Positions 35,696 through 43,553 of a stretch of 64,000 nt of DNA are shown piece after piece. This stretch comes from Thermus neutrinimicus. GTDB taxonomy: Bacteria; Deinococcota; Deinococci; Deinococcales; Thermaceae. Under the pieces are notes generated by a model that worked only from the letters and a program-made list of their open reading frames with translations, ran no database searches and had not been told where the DNA came from. Made by a program: the position numbers and the translations under genes. The stretch is from positions 1 to 64,000 of the forward strand of contig NZ_JAKTNU010000004.1 of NCBI RefSeq assembly GCF_022760955.1, read 5' to 3'. The number at the start of each line of letters is the position of its first letter. Position 1 is the first letter of the stretch.

Positions 35696-35766
35696 TCCCC
35701 CTCCTCCCAGGAAGGATACCATGCCCTTTACCCCATCTGCGTGTGGAGCTCCGGGTCCGATCCCGG

Positions 35767-35782
35767 TAGAATCCCAGGCATG
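35767..35782 (+). promoter_or_regulatory. Leaderless promoter -10 of the LptD-like gene
   Basis: TAGAAT at 35767-35772, 7 nt before ATG 35780. No ribosome-binding site is present in the 20 bases upstream of the ATG. Confidence 0.55.
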
Positions 35783-37399
35783 CGGCGGCTACTGGTTTTG
35801 GGGGCTTTCCTGGGCCTCGCCCTGGCAGGGCCCTGCAGGGAGAGGCCCTACACCCTGGAAACCGAGGACGGCCTCCTGGGGGGCCAGGAGATGAGCTACG
35901 ACGGAGAGGTCCTGGTCTTCGAGGGCCAGGCCTGCCTGGAGCGGGAAGGGCTTTACCTGGAAGCCCCCGCCATCCGCTACCTCGAGGAGGAGGGAAGCTT
36001 CCAGGCGGAAGGCCTAAAGGGGGAGGCCGAGGGCTGGCAGGTGGAGGCCCGGGAACTGGTGGGGAAGGAGCTAAAGGGGGTGCGCCTTGCCCGGGGAAGG
36101 CTTAAGGCGGAGGTCAGCCGGCTTCGCCTGGAAAAGCCCCTTAAGGGGGAGGGCATCTTCCTGGAAAGCCCCGCCTACCGGGTCAAGGCGGCGGAGGGAA
36201 GCTTCACCCGGGAGGAGGCCCGGCTCAAAGGCTTCCTCGCCACCCCTTGCCCCTGCGGGGAGGACGTGCGCTTGGGGATGGAGGAGGCCACCTTCCTGGT
36301 GGCCACGGGGGAGGTTAAGGGGGAGGCCACCCTTGGGCTGTGGGGCCTGGAAATCCCCTTGGGGGAAACCCGGGCGAACGCCAACCGCCGCCCGGACCTG
36401 AGAAGCCCCCTGGTCCTCTCCAGCTCGGAAGCGGGAGGCTGGACCTTGGGGCTACGGGACTTCCCCCTTCCCAGGCCCGGGGAGGAGCTCGGCAGGTGGG
36501 AGAGGAGGTTCACCCTCCTGGCCACGGGCCTAGGCACCCCTCAGGAAGCCCTGCGCCTGGGCCTAAGGGAAGGGGGGCGGGGGGCCGAGGTGCGGTTCGG
36601 CTATGCCCCCGGGGTACAGGCCTACTGGGACGACCTCTTCCTGGCCGCAAGCCCCAACCCTCCCGATGCCGATACTCCCCGGCTGGAGGCCCGCTACACC
36701 CCCACCCTTCGCCTAGGGAACCTCACCCTGAGGCCCTTCCTGCGGTATGCGGAGACCTCGAGGAGCCAGGGGGCCACGGTGGGCCTCGAGGGGGGGTACC
36801 GGGAAACCCTTAGGGAAGGGCCCTTTAGCCTGACCCTAAGCCCCAGCTTCCTCCTCGCCCTCTATCCCTTCACCCCCTACTCCCCTTACCTGGCCCTTGG
36901 GGGGGGCCTGGAGGGGGCCTTCCGGGAAGGGGACCTCGCCCTGAGGGCCGCCTATGCGGGGAGGCTGGAACCCCTTTCCCCCACCCCACCCTTCACCTTT
37001 GAGAACCGGGACGAGTTCCAACGCCTAACCCTGGAAGGGCGGTATGGCCCCTTTGGCCTCCGCTACACCCTGGATAACCCCTTGGGCCAGCGCCTGGACC
37101 GGCTGGAGGGGGAGGTCCAAGACCTAAGCCTCGGCACCTTCCGCCTGGGGTACGTGCGGGGAAGCCTGGAGGAGATCCGCCTGGGGTACGCCATGCCCCT
37201 TCCCGAGCGCACCTGTTGCCAGGCCTTTTGGCTTGCCCCCGAGGTGGGCCTAAACCGGGGAGGCCTCACCCGCCTCGGCCTCACCCTCCGCTACTACGAC
37301 GGCTGCTTCACCTACGAGGTGCGCTGGCAGAACGTCCTTAAGGGCCAGTACGCCGAGGCCTTGGGCCAGAGCCTTTCCTTTAGTCTTGCCCTGCGCTAG
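35780..37399 (+). CDS. LptD/OstA-like outer-membrane protein
   Basis: 539 aa. Signal peptide (RRLLVLGAFLGLALA), an N-terminal OstA-like beta-jellyroll (about 25-180; YTLETEDGLLGGQEMSYDGEVLVFEG), then a large C-terminal part rich in alternating, Gly/aromatic strands ending in SLSFSLALR, as in a beta barrel. This is the plan of LptD, which inserts LPS into the outer membrane, though the protein is shorter than proteobacterial LptD (about 780 aa) and the LptD disulfide cysteines are not conserved. The long upstream open frame is the antisense of wbpA. Confidence 0.75.
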   Translation: MRRLLVLGAFLGLALAGPCRERPYTLETEDGLLGGQEMSYDGEVLVFEGQACLEREGLYLEAPAIRYLEEEGSFQAEGLKGEAEGWQVEARELVGKELKGVRLARGRLKAEVSRLRLEKPLKGEGIFLESPAYRVKAAEGSFTREEARLKGFLATPCPCGEDVRLGMEEATFLVATGEVKGEATLGLWGLEIPLGETRANANRRPDLRSPLVLSSSEAGGWTLGLRDFPLPRPGEELGRWERRFTLLATGLGTPQEALRLGLREGGRGAEVRFGYAPGVQAYWDDLFLAASPNPPDADTPRLEARYTPTLRLGNLTLRPFLRYAETSRSQGATVGLEGGYRETLREGPFSLTLSPSFLLALYPFTPYSPYLALGGGLEGAFREGDLALRAAYAGRLEPLSPTPPFTFENRDEFQRLTLEGRYGPFGLRYTLDNPLGQRLDRLEGEVQDLSLGTFRLGYVRGSLEEIRLGYAMPLPERTCCQAFWLAPEVGLNRGGLTRLGLTLRYYDGCFTYEVRWQNVLKGQYAEALGQSLSFSLALR

Positions 37400-37411
37400 A
37401 CTGAGGCCATG
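37397..37411 (+). promoter_or_regulatory. -10 box built on the LptD-like stop codon
   Basis: TAGACT (37397-37402) starts with the TAG stop of the preceding gene and stands 6 nt before ATG 37409. Confidence 0.5.
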
Positions 37412-38347
37412 CCCGAGGTGGAAGGGCTGGGGGAGAGGCTGGAAAAGCTGGAAGGGGTGGTGGAGGCCACCCTCCAAGTCCTCCCCCCCTTGGTGCAAGA
37501 CCTTTCGCGGCGCATAGATACCCTGCGGGAAGAGGTCAAGGCCGAGCTGAGGGAAACCCGGACCCATACGGAAGGCCGGTTGGGGTCCTTGGAGAAGCGT
37601 CTGGGCGAGGTGGAAAACAAGCTGGAGGCCCGGCTTGCTTCCACGGAAAGGCGCTTGGCGGAGGGGGAAACCAGGCTGGAGTCCCGGATGGACCAGGTAC
37701 AGGTCCGTCTTGAAGGGCAGATCCAGCAGGTCCGCCAAGAGCTGGAAGGCCGGATTGCCCAAGTGGAAAGCAAGTTGGAAACCCGCATCGGCCAGGTCCA
37801 GAGGCACCTGGGTGAACAAATCCACCAGGTGGAAGGGAGACTGGAGGCCAGGATCGGCCAGGTCCAAAGCCAACTGGAAGGACAGATCCAGCAAATCCAA
37901 AAGGAGCTGGACACCCGAACGAAGCAGCTGGAAACCCACATCGGCCAGGTCCAGAGGCACCTGGGTGAACAAATCCACCAGGTGGAAGGGAGACTGGAAG
38001 CCAGGATCGGCCAGGTCCAAAGCCAACTGGAAGGACAGATCCAGCAAATCCAAAAGGAGCTGGACACCCGAACGAAGCAGCTGGAAACCCACATCGGCCA
38101 GGTCCAGAGCCACCTGGGTGAACAAATCCACCAGGTGGAAAGGAGACTGGAGGCCAGGATCGGCCAGGTCCAAAGCCAACTGGAAGGACAGATCCAGCAG
38201 CTGGAAAGCCGGATGGCAAAGCTGGAGACCAGGCTGGAAGCCCTGCGCCAGGAGGTCAAGGCGGATATCAACACCGCCTTCAACAAGGCCATGCTGGTCT
38301 TCACCGCCATCGGCGCGGTGTTGGCCCTGCTAACCCTTCTCCACTAA
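37409..38347 (+). CDS. Tail-anchored hendecad coiled-coil protein with internal repeats
   Basis: 312 aa, almost all coiled coil, with a single C-terminal hydrophobic helix (about 288-311; AMLVFTAIGAVLALLTLL), so probably membrane-tethered with a long soluble rod. The core repeats in 11-residue units (IGQVQRHLGEQ / IHQVEGRLEAR / IGQVQSQLEGQ / IQQIQKELDTR plus a 7-residue link), grouped as a 51-residue block present 2.6 times. Eleven-residue periodicity gives a right-handed coil as in apolipoproteins. Family not recognised. Its place between Lpt-like genes suggests an envelope-spanning or scaffold role, by context only. Confidence 0.8.
   Translation: MPEVEGLGERLEKLEGVVEATLQVLPPLVQDLSRRIDTLREEVKAELRETRTHTEGRLGSLEKRLGEVENKLEARLASTERRLAEGETRLESRMDQVQVRLEGQIQQVRQELEGRIAQVESKLETRIGQVQRHLGEQIHQVEGRLEARIGQVQSQLEGQIQQIQKELDTRTKQLETHIGQVQRHLGEQIHQVEGRLEARIGQVQSQLEGQIQQIQKELDTRTKQLETHIGQVQSHLGEQIHQVERRLEARIGQVQSQLEGQIQQLESRMAKLETRLEALRQEVKADINTAFNKAMLVFTAIGAVLALLTLLH
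37787..38200 (+). repeat. 153-bp tandem repeats inside the coiled-coil gene
   Basis: Three copies starting at 37787, 37940 and 38093, the last partial. The first two differ at only a few bases over 153 bp, so the duplication is recent or kept uniform by recombination. The repeat length is a multiple of three and preserves the frame. Confidence 0.9.
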
Positions 38348-38760
38348 GGCTCAACCCGCAAGGCCCGAAGGAAGAGGTTCCGGTCCTCAGGGGGCTGGTA
38401 GAGGTCGTTGGGGAAGACCAAGGCCAGGGTTCCCTTCCCCGTGGTGGTCACCCAGACCTCCACCACCCCCCGCACCTCCCCCTGCCAGAGCACCCGGCTT
38501 CCCTCCACCACCACCGCGTAAGGCCCTTTCCCGTGGGCCAGGGTGCCCTCGAGGACCAGCCCCACCCGCCCCTTCCGGCAAAGGGGGATCTCCACCACCC
38601 CGTTGCTCCATAGCTCCGCCCGCTCGGGAATGGACCCGGGAACGCAGGCTTCTTGGGTGAGGGGGGCCAGGCGGAAACCCTGGTCCAAGGACCAAAGGGC
38701 CAGGGAAACCCCGAGGGCAAAGGTCCCAAGGCCCAAAACCCAGGCCAAGACCCTCACCAC
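38344..38760 (-). CDS. Membrane-anchored beta-sandwich protein, possibly carbohydrate-binding
   Basis: 138 aa from GTG 38760 (a second GTG follows at once; GGAGGTGC precedes). An N-terminal hydrophobic helix (about 4-25) is followed by a beta-rich domain (GKGPYAVVVEGSRVLWQGEVRGVVEVWVTT, ending VFPNDLYQPPEDRNLFLRALRVEP) whose end resembles calcium-dependent carbohydrate-binding modules. No catalytic motif. It overlaps the O-antigen-ligase gene by a few bases, so the two are coupled. Confidence 0.6.
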   Translation of the reverse strand: MVRVLAWVLGLGTFALGVSLALWSLDQGFRLAPLTQEACVPGSIPERAELWSNGVVEIPLCRKGRVGLVLEGTLAHGKGPYAVVVEGSRVLWQGEVRGVVEVWVTTTGKGTLALVFPNDLYQPPEDRNLFLRALRVEP

Positions 38761-40193
38761 CGCACCTCCTTCTCCAGCACATAGCGGGGCCTTAGGGCCA
38801 GGCGGTGCTGGCTGAAGAGGAGGACCCTAAGCCGGTACTCCCCGGGAGGTAGACCCTCTGGTACCCGGAAAATAACCCGCTTGTCCCCCGGCCACTCCCA
38901 GCCCAGGCGCTGGCAGCCCTTTTGGCAAAGCCACACCTGGACCCTGTACCCCTCCCCTCCCACGAGGCGCAAGAAACCCACCCCCTCCGGGGGAAGGGCC
39001 AGGTAGGCCAGCCTGGGGGGAGGGGTGGGGGGGCGGGTGGCCAGGTAGAGGAAGGGCAAGGACCAAAGAAGGGCCACGGCCCCCGCCCAACCCAAGGTGG
39101 CGGGAAGCCTTACCCCCCGAGCCAGGGCCATCCCCCCCAGGAGGAAGAAGACCTCCCCCCGGAAGGGGCTCGGGACGCTAAAGGGGTTATCGCTCATCCC
39201 CATGGCCACAAAGGCCAGGAGGAGGGAGAAAAGGAGCCCCTCCCCCCAGGCGGCGGCCAAAAACCCCCCCACCAGGAGAAGAAGCCCCACCCCACCCAAC
39301 ACCCCGCCTTCCCCCAGGGCCTGGAGAAGGTGGTTGTGGGCAAAGCTCCACAAACCCCCAAGGGGCCTAAGCCCATCAGGGCAGGTGAGGCCCCGGGCCT
39401 CGAGGAGGGGGAAGAGAAAGCAGTCGCCAAAGAGGGTCCCCTTCAGGTAATCCCCCAGCACATAGGGCCCCACCCCCGTCCAGGGATGGGCCCGGTAGAC
39501 CTCATAGGCCCTGAGCCATAGCCCCTCGCGCCCCGAAAGGTGGGTCTGGAAGAAGCGCTCGGAAAGAGGGTTGTCGGAGGTGAAAGCGGCGAAGAGGACC
39601 AGCCCGGCTACCCCCAAGGCCCAAAACCCCCGCCCGCGGAAAAGAAGCCCAAAAGCCCCCCCAAGGAGCAGGGCCAGCATCCCCCCGCGGCTCGCGCTGA
39701 GGAGCAAAACCGCTCCCCCCAAAAGGCCCAGAAGGAGGCGGAAGGGCCAGGAATAACGGGTGTAGGCGGCAAGGAGGACCCCCACTGCCCCCATGAACCC
39801 CAGGCCCACCGGGCTATGGAAGGGGTGCATAAGCCTTTCCCCCACCACCCTGTCCCCGAAGGTCAGGTACGAGGCCAGGAAGGCCGTCAGGTAGAGGAGG
39901 AAAAGGCCATACCCCAAAGGCCTTAGGGCCCGGGATGGGGAAGGGGCCTGGAGGCCCAAGGCCACCCCCGCCCCCAAGAGGCCCAGCACGTAAAGAAGCC
40001 GGCCCAGGGCCAAGGGGAAGGCCCAGGCTTCCGGGGCCAGAAGGGCGGGAAGGAGAAGGAAAAGGGCGTAGATACCCAAAAGGCCCAGGGCCCAGGGGGA
40101 AAGCCGCCTCAGGTAACCCAAGAATAGGGGGGCTAAAAGGGCCAGGGGAGGGAAAAGGGGAGCCAAGCCCAGGGCCAGAGGCAGCCAGCGCAC
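38754..40193 (-). CDS. O-antigen ligase/polymerase-like protein with soluble C-terminal domain
   Basis: 479 aa from GTG 40193, which is 7 nt after TATATT (40206-40201). About 11 helices with a large periplasmic loop (about 190-265, RFFQTHLSGREGLWLRAYEVYRAHPWTGVGPYVLGDYL) form the Wzy_C/WaaL signature (the H-P-x-x-G-x-G element). Residues from about 378 on lie outside the membrane and look like a small beta domain (GYRVQVWLCQKGCQRLGWEW). It may transfer a polymer to a lipid or protein acceptor. Divergent from the LptA-like gene. Confidence 0.8.
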   Translation of the reverse strand: MRWLPLALGLAPLFPPLALLAPLFLGYLRRLSPWALGLLGIYALFLLLPALLAPEAWAFPLALGRLLYVLGLLGAGVALGLQAPSPSRALRPLGYGLFLLYLTAFLASYLTFGDRVVGERLMHPFHSPVGLGFMGAVGVLLAAYTRYSWPFRLLLGLLGGAVLLLSASRGGMLALLLGGAFGLLFRGRGFWALGVAGLVLFAAFTSDNPLSERFFQTHLSGREGLWLRAYEVYRAHPWTGVGPYVLGDYLKGTLFGDCFLFPLLEARGLTCPDGLRPLGGLWSFAHNHLLQALGEGGVLGGVGLLLLVGGFLAAAWGEGLLFSLLLAFVAMGMSDNPFSVPSPFRGEVFFLLGGMALARGVRLPATLGWAGAVALLWSLPFLYLATRPPTPPPRLAYLALPPEGVGFLRLVGGEGYRVQVWLCQKGCQRLGWEWPGDKRVIFRVPEGLPPGEYRLRVLLFSQHRLALRPRYVLEKEVRW

Positions 40194-40245
40194 CACGCCC
40201 AATATACGCCAAGGAGGCCCTAAGACGCTCCTCAAGATCCTCTGG

Positions 40246-40261
40246 TAAAGTGCCTCCCATG
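40246..40261 (+). promoter_or_regulatory. Leaderless promoter -10 of the LptA-like gene
   Basis: TAAAGT (40246-40251), then 7 nt, then ATG 40259. The divergent ligase gene has its own TATATT box at 40206-40201. Confidence 0.5.
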
Positions 40262-40894
40262 AGGGGACAAAGCCGCCTTCTTCTGGCCCTGGCCCTTTTT
40301 CTGGCCTCCTCCTTAGGAGCCCGCTTCGCCGCCTTCAGCGTGGAGCCCTTCGGCACCCAAAGGGTCAACCTGGACACGGGGGTAACCACCCTGCCCCAAG
40401 GGGGAATCCTCACCGACCACGAGAACGGCCTCCGCCTTAAGGCGGGCTACATCGAGTACAAGGAGGGGAGCTTCGTGCGGGCCAAGGGGGCCGAGCTCCT
40501 TTCGGAGAAGGAAACCTTCCTGGCCCAGACCCTCGAGCACGATATCCCCAAGCAGGAAGCCCGCTTTACCGGCCTCACCTTCAGCAACGCGGATTTCAAG
40601 GGGCTAAAGGCCGAGCGGGCCCTGGCCCTATTCTCCGAGGACCTCGTGATCCTGAAGGGCAGGGTGCAGGCGGAAAAGCCCAGGCTCCAGGCGGAAACCC
40701 TGGTGGTGAACCTAAAGGAGCGCGAAGCCCTGGCCCTGGGAAGCTTCACCTACCAGGAAGGAAAGGCCACCCTAAGGGGCCAAGGGCCAAGCGCCCGGCT
40801 TTACCTGCGCTTCGCCTCCGGTAAGGTGCAGGCCACCACCAAAATCCCTCCCGGGGCAGGTGCCCTGGCCCAGTACGCCAACCGCCTCCCATGA
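40259..40894 (+). CDS. LptA/LptC-like periplasmic protein (OstA N-terminal family)
   Basis: 211 aa. Signal peptide (SRLLLALALFLASSLG), then repeated beta strands of the OstA type (RLKAGYIEYKEGSFVRAKGAELLSEKE, ADFKGLKAERALALFSEDLVILKGRVQAEKPRLQAETLVVNLKEREAL). LptA-type proteins form the periplasmic bridge for lipopolysaccharide. Ends in an ATGA overlap with the LptF/G gene, which supports the assignment. Confidence 0.72.
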   Translation: MRGQSRLLLALALFLASSLGARFAAFSVEPFGTQRVNLDTGVTTLPQGGILTDHENGLRLKAGYIEYKEGSFVRAKGAELLSEKETFLAQTLEHDIPKQEARFTGLTFSNADFKGLKAERALALFSEDLVILKGRVQAEKPRLQAETLVVNLKEREALALGSFTYQEGKATLRGQGPSARLYLRFASGKVQATTKIPPGAGALAQYANRLP

Positions 40895-41997
40895 CCCTCT
40901 ACCGGCACATCCTCAAGGAAAGCCTCCCGCTTCTCCTCTTGGCCCTCCTTTTCCTCACCCTCGTCTACCTCTTCGGCTTCTTCTACGCCGGGGCCCGCTG
41001 GCTGGAAGGGGTGCCCTTGGTCAAGGTGGCGCGTTGGCTTTCCTACCACGTGCCCGGGGTCCTGGTCCAGGTTTTCCCCATCGCCTTGGTCACCACCACG
41101 GTCCTGGTCTTCGGCAGGCTTTCCGCGGAAGGGGCCCAGTTCGCCCTGCTCTCGGGGGGGATTCCCCTTTGGCGGGCGGCCCTGCCCCTGGTGGGAACAG
41201 GGGCTTTGCTGAGCGGCGCGGCCCTCTACCTGCAGGAAAAGCTGGTTCCCTACTACAACGAAAGGGTACGGGTGGCCTGGTGGGACGAGATCCATACGCA
41301 AGGGGCCGGGCTATTCCGCCTAAAGGGCCTACAGATCCCCATCGGCAAGGGACGAAGCCTCTACTTTGAGGACTTCGACATGGGGAAAAAGGAGATGGTG
41401 AAGGTGCGGATCACCTCCTTCCAGGGGGAGGAGGGCACCTTCCTCTTCGCCGAGCGGGGAAACTGGGAGGACCGGGTGATCACCCTGAAGGAGTACCGCT
41501 TCTACCGGGTGGATTTCGCCGAGGTTCCCCGGCTGGAAACCGCCAAGGACCTCTTGGCCCAGACCCGCAAGGTCTTCCGGGTGGTGAGCCAGGGGAAGGT
41601 CTTGGAGGTGGAGTCCGACCTCTCCCGGGCCCGGGCCATCGCCGACTACGCCGACACCTTCAGCTTTGGCCAGGATAGCCTCTCGGGGGCCTGGGCCAAG
41701 ATGCGGGACCCCTTTTTGGCCCCCCTGGAAAAGTGGCGGGCCCGGCTGGAGTTTCACTCCAAGCTGGCCCTGCCCCTGGCCAACCTGGTCCTGGTCCTCC
41801 TGGCCACGGCCATGGCCCTACGCTATGGCCGGAGCACGGGGCTCGCCCTGGGCCTAAGCGTGGTGCTGGCCCTGGGGTACTATGGGGCCTTCTTCCTGGG
41901 CCGCTCCTTGGCGGGGATCGGGGCCCTCCCCCCGGAGCTTGGGGCCTGGGGGGCCAACCTGCTCTTCCTCCTTTTGGGGATCAGGGCCTTACGGTAA
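40891..41997 (+). CDS. lptF: LptF/LptG family permease
   Basis: 368 aa. Three helices, a central beta-jellyroll (about 120-285), then three helices: the YjgP/YjgQ plan. Landmarks: LYRHILKESLPLLLLALLFLTLVYLF at the N-terminus, EGAQFALLSGGIPLWRAALPLV and GRSTGLALGLSVVLALGYYG. LptF and LptG are partners of ATPase LptB, which is not in the window. Only one permease is seen here; it may act as a homodimer or with a distant partner. Confidence 0.88.
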   Translation: MTLYRHILKESLPLLLLALLFLTLVYLFGFFYAGARWLEGVPLVKVARWLSYHVPGVLVQVFPIALVTTTVLVFGRLSAEGAQFALLSGGIPLWRAALPLVGTGALLSGAALYLQEKLVPYYNERVRVAWWDEIHTQGAGLFRLKGLQIPIGKGRSLYFEDFDMGKKEMVKVRITSFQGEEGTFLFAERGNWEDRVITLKEYRFYRVDFAEVPRLETAKDLLAQTRKVFRVVSQGKVLEVESDLSRARAIADYADTFSFGQDSLSGAWAKMRDPFLAPLEKWRARLEFHSKLALPLANLVLVLLATAMALRYGRSTGLALGLSVVLALGYYGAFFLGRSLAGIGALPPELGAWGANLLFLLLGIRALR

Positions 41998-42005
41998 ACG
42001 CCTTA

Positions 42006-42030
42006 CCCCCTGGGTTTCCCCAGGGGGTTT
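42006..42030 (+). terminator. Intrinsic terminator after lptF
   Basis: Perfect 9-bp stem CCCCCTGGG (42006-42014) / CCCAGGGGG (42019-42027), loop TTTC, followed by TTT. It lies between lptF and the convergent tRNA gene. Confidence 0.75.
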
Positions 42031-42031
42031 C

Positions 42032-42107
42032 TGGTGGAGCCGAGGGGATTCGAACCCCTGACCTCCTCAATGCCATTGAGGCGCGCTCCCAACTGCGCCA
42101 CGGCCCC
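42032..42107 (-). tRNA. tRNA-Ala (GGC)
   Basis: Folds as a complete cloverleaf on the minus strand: acceptor GGGGCCG/CGGCTCC with the alanine identity pair G3:U70, D arm GCGC, anticodon stem CCTCA/TGAGG around the loop ATGGCAT (anticodon GGC), T arm GGGGTTCGAATCCCC, discriminator A and an encoded CCA. It lies 37 nt after secG on the same strand and may share its transcript. Confidence 0.97.
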
Positions 42108-42143
42108 AGGCAACGCCTATGGTACCGAGGGGGAAGGGTTTTG

Positions 42144-42371
42144 TCAACGGGTCCAGAGGCCGATCAAAAGGGCCAGGGCCACGAAGACCACCCCCAGGAT
42201 GACGGTGAGCCGGTAAAGCCCCCCGGTGACCCCGCGGGCGGAAAAGAGGTCCGCGGAGGCCCCCATGAGGTCTCCGGCGCCCTGCTTGGGCTCCTGCACC
42301 AGGACCAGGTAGACCAAAAGCCCGGCCACGCCCAGGTAGAGGAGGATGACCAAGGTGTAAAGGAAGTCCAT
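42144..42371 (-). CDS. secG: Preprotein translocase subunit SecG
   Basis: 75 aa, two transmembrane helices (about 3-24 and 53-73) joined by the conserved loop VQEPKQGAGDLMGASADLFSARGVTGGLYR. SecG stabilises SecYE during export. ATG 42371 follows GGTAGGGG. Confidence 0.95.
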   Translation of the reverse strand: MDFLYTLVILLYLGVAGLLVYLVLVQEPKQGAGDLMGASADLFSARGVTGGLYRLTVILGVVFVALALLIGLWTR

Positions 42372-42380
42372 ACCCCTACC

Positions 42381-42409
42381 ACTTTAACGGGAAGCAAGGG
42401 CCGTGTCCA
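42381..42409 (-). promoter_or_regulatory. secG promoter
   Basis: TGGACA (42409-42404) and TAAAGT (42386-42381) are 17 nt apart on the minus strand, 9 nt before the ATG. Confidence 0.55.
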
Positions 42410-42438
42410 CACCGGACCCAGGGGCGGTATAAAGAGGT

Positions 42439-43377
42439 GTGGAACTGGAGGACATCTACGCCGCCCACCGGCGCATCCGCCCCTATATCCACCGCACCCC
42501 CCTCCTCACCTCGAGGCTCCTGGATGTACTCCTGGGAAAGCGCGTGCTTTTAAAAGCCGAGCACCTGCAGAAGACGGGAAGCTTCAAGGCCCGGGGGGCT
42601 CTTTCCAAGGCCCTGACCCTAGAAAGCCCCAAGGGGCTCCTGGCGGTGAGTAGCGGCAACCACGCCCAGGGTTTGGCCTACGCCGCCCGGATCCTGGGGG
42701 TCAAGGCCCTCATCGTGATGCCGGAGGAGGCAAGCCCCTACAAGAAGGAGGCGGCCCGGGCCTACGGGGCCCAGGTGGTGGACCAAGGGGTTAGGGTGGA
42801 AAACCGGGAGGAGGTGGCCAGGGCCCTTCTCCTGGAAACCGGGTACGCCTTCATCCATCCCTTCGATGATCCCCTGGTCATGGCCGGCCAGGGCACCGCC
42901 GGGCTGGAGCTCATGGCCCAGGCAGGGGAGCTAGGCCTTTTCCCGGAAGCGGTCCTGGTCCCGGTGGGGGGAGGGGGGCTCATCGCCGGGGTGGCCACGG
43001 CGGTAAAGGCCCTCTCCCCCAGCACCCTGGTCCTGGGGGTGGAGCCCGAAGGGGCGGACGACGCCAGGAGGAGCCTGGAGGAAGGCGGGATCGTGCGCCT
43101 GCCCCAGGCCCCCAAAACCCGGGCGGACGGGGTAAGGACCCTGGCCCTGGGCCAGCACACCTTCCCCATCCTGAAGGGGAAGGTGGACGCCATTCTCACC
43201 GTGAGCGAGGAGGCCATCCTGGAGGCCGAGGGGCTCCTCTTCACCCGCACCAAGCAGGTGGTGGAGCCCACCGGGGCCCTCCCCTTGGCCGCCGTGCTGG
43301 AGCATGGGAAAGGGCTTCCTGGGGTCCTGGCCCTCCTCCTTTCGGGGGGAAACCGGGGGTTTTGCCCCGCCCCCTAG
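42439..43377 (+). CDS. Threonine/serine dehydratase (PLP fold II)
   Basis: 312 aa. PLP-dependent deaminase of the threonine dehydratase / serine racemase type: PLP lysine in TGSFKARGA (about residue 52), SSGNHAQGLA loop, and the phosphate cradle VPVGGGGLIAGVA. It lacks the ACT-like regulatory domain of biosynthetic IlvA, so it is a short, catabolic-type enzyme. Starts with GTG 42439, 5 nt after TATAAA (42428-42433); no Shine-Dalgarno. Confidence 0.92.
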   Translation: MELEDIYAAHRRIRPYIHRTPLLTSRLLDVLLGKRVLLKAEHLQKTGSFKARGALSKALTLESPKGLLAVSSGNHAQGLAYAARILGVKALIVMPEEASPYKKEAARAYGAQVVDQGVRVENREEVARALLLETGYAFIHPFDDPLVMAGQGTAGLELMAQAGELGLFPEAVLVPVGGGGLIAGVATAVKALSPSTLVLGVEPEGADDARRSLEEGGIVRLPQAPKTRADGVRTLALGQHTFPILKGKVDAILTVSEEAILEAEGLLFTRTKQVVEPTGALPLAAVLEHGKGLPGVLALLLSGGNRGFCPAP

Positions 43378-43538
43378 GTCAGGTATCCTGGAAAATCCAG
43401 CATCGTGATGGGCTATTTTCAAGGGTCCTTGCCCGCTACTTGTCCCCAAGTGTCCTGGCCCTGCCTTTGCCCCAGCCGATGAGGAAGCTTTGGAACCCAA
43501 GCGCCCGAGGTGGGACTTCTTTCCCTGGGAAGGAGGAG

Positions 43539-43553
43539 TAAGCTTACCCCGTG
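43539..43553 (+). promoter_or_regulatory. Leaderless promoter -10 of fhs
   Basis: TAAGCT (43539-43544) is 6 nt before GTG 43551. The GGAGGAG just upstream (43532-43538) is too far from the GTG to act as a ribosome site. The rest of the 173-bp gap shows no other feature. Confidence 0.45.

Noticed and set aside
34796-35779. Open frame running upstream of the LptD-like gene for 328 codons
   Set aside because: It is the antisense of wbpA, lacks family similarity, and the real start is given by the signal peptide and the TAGAAT box at 35767.
37787-38200. CRISPR-like or satellite repeat
   Set aside because: The repeats are contiguous without spacers and lie in frame inside a coiled-coil coding region.
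43378-43550. Folate or SAM riboswitch upstream of fhs
   Set aside because: No matching consensus, no convincing terminator pair, and a TANNNT box 6 nt before the GTG leaves no room for a leader.
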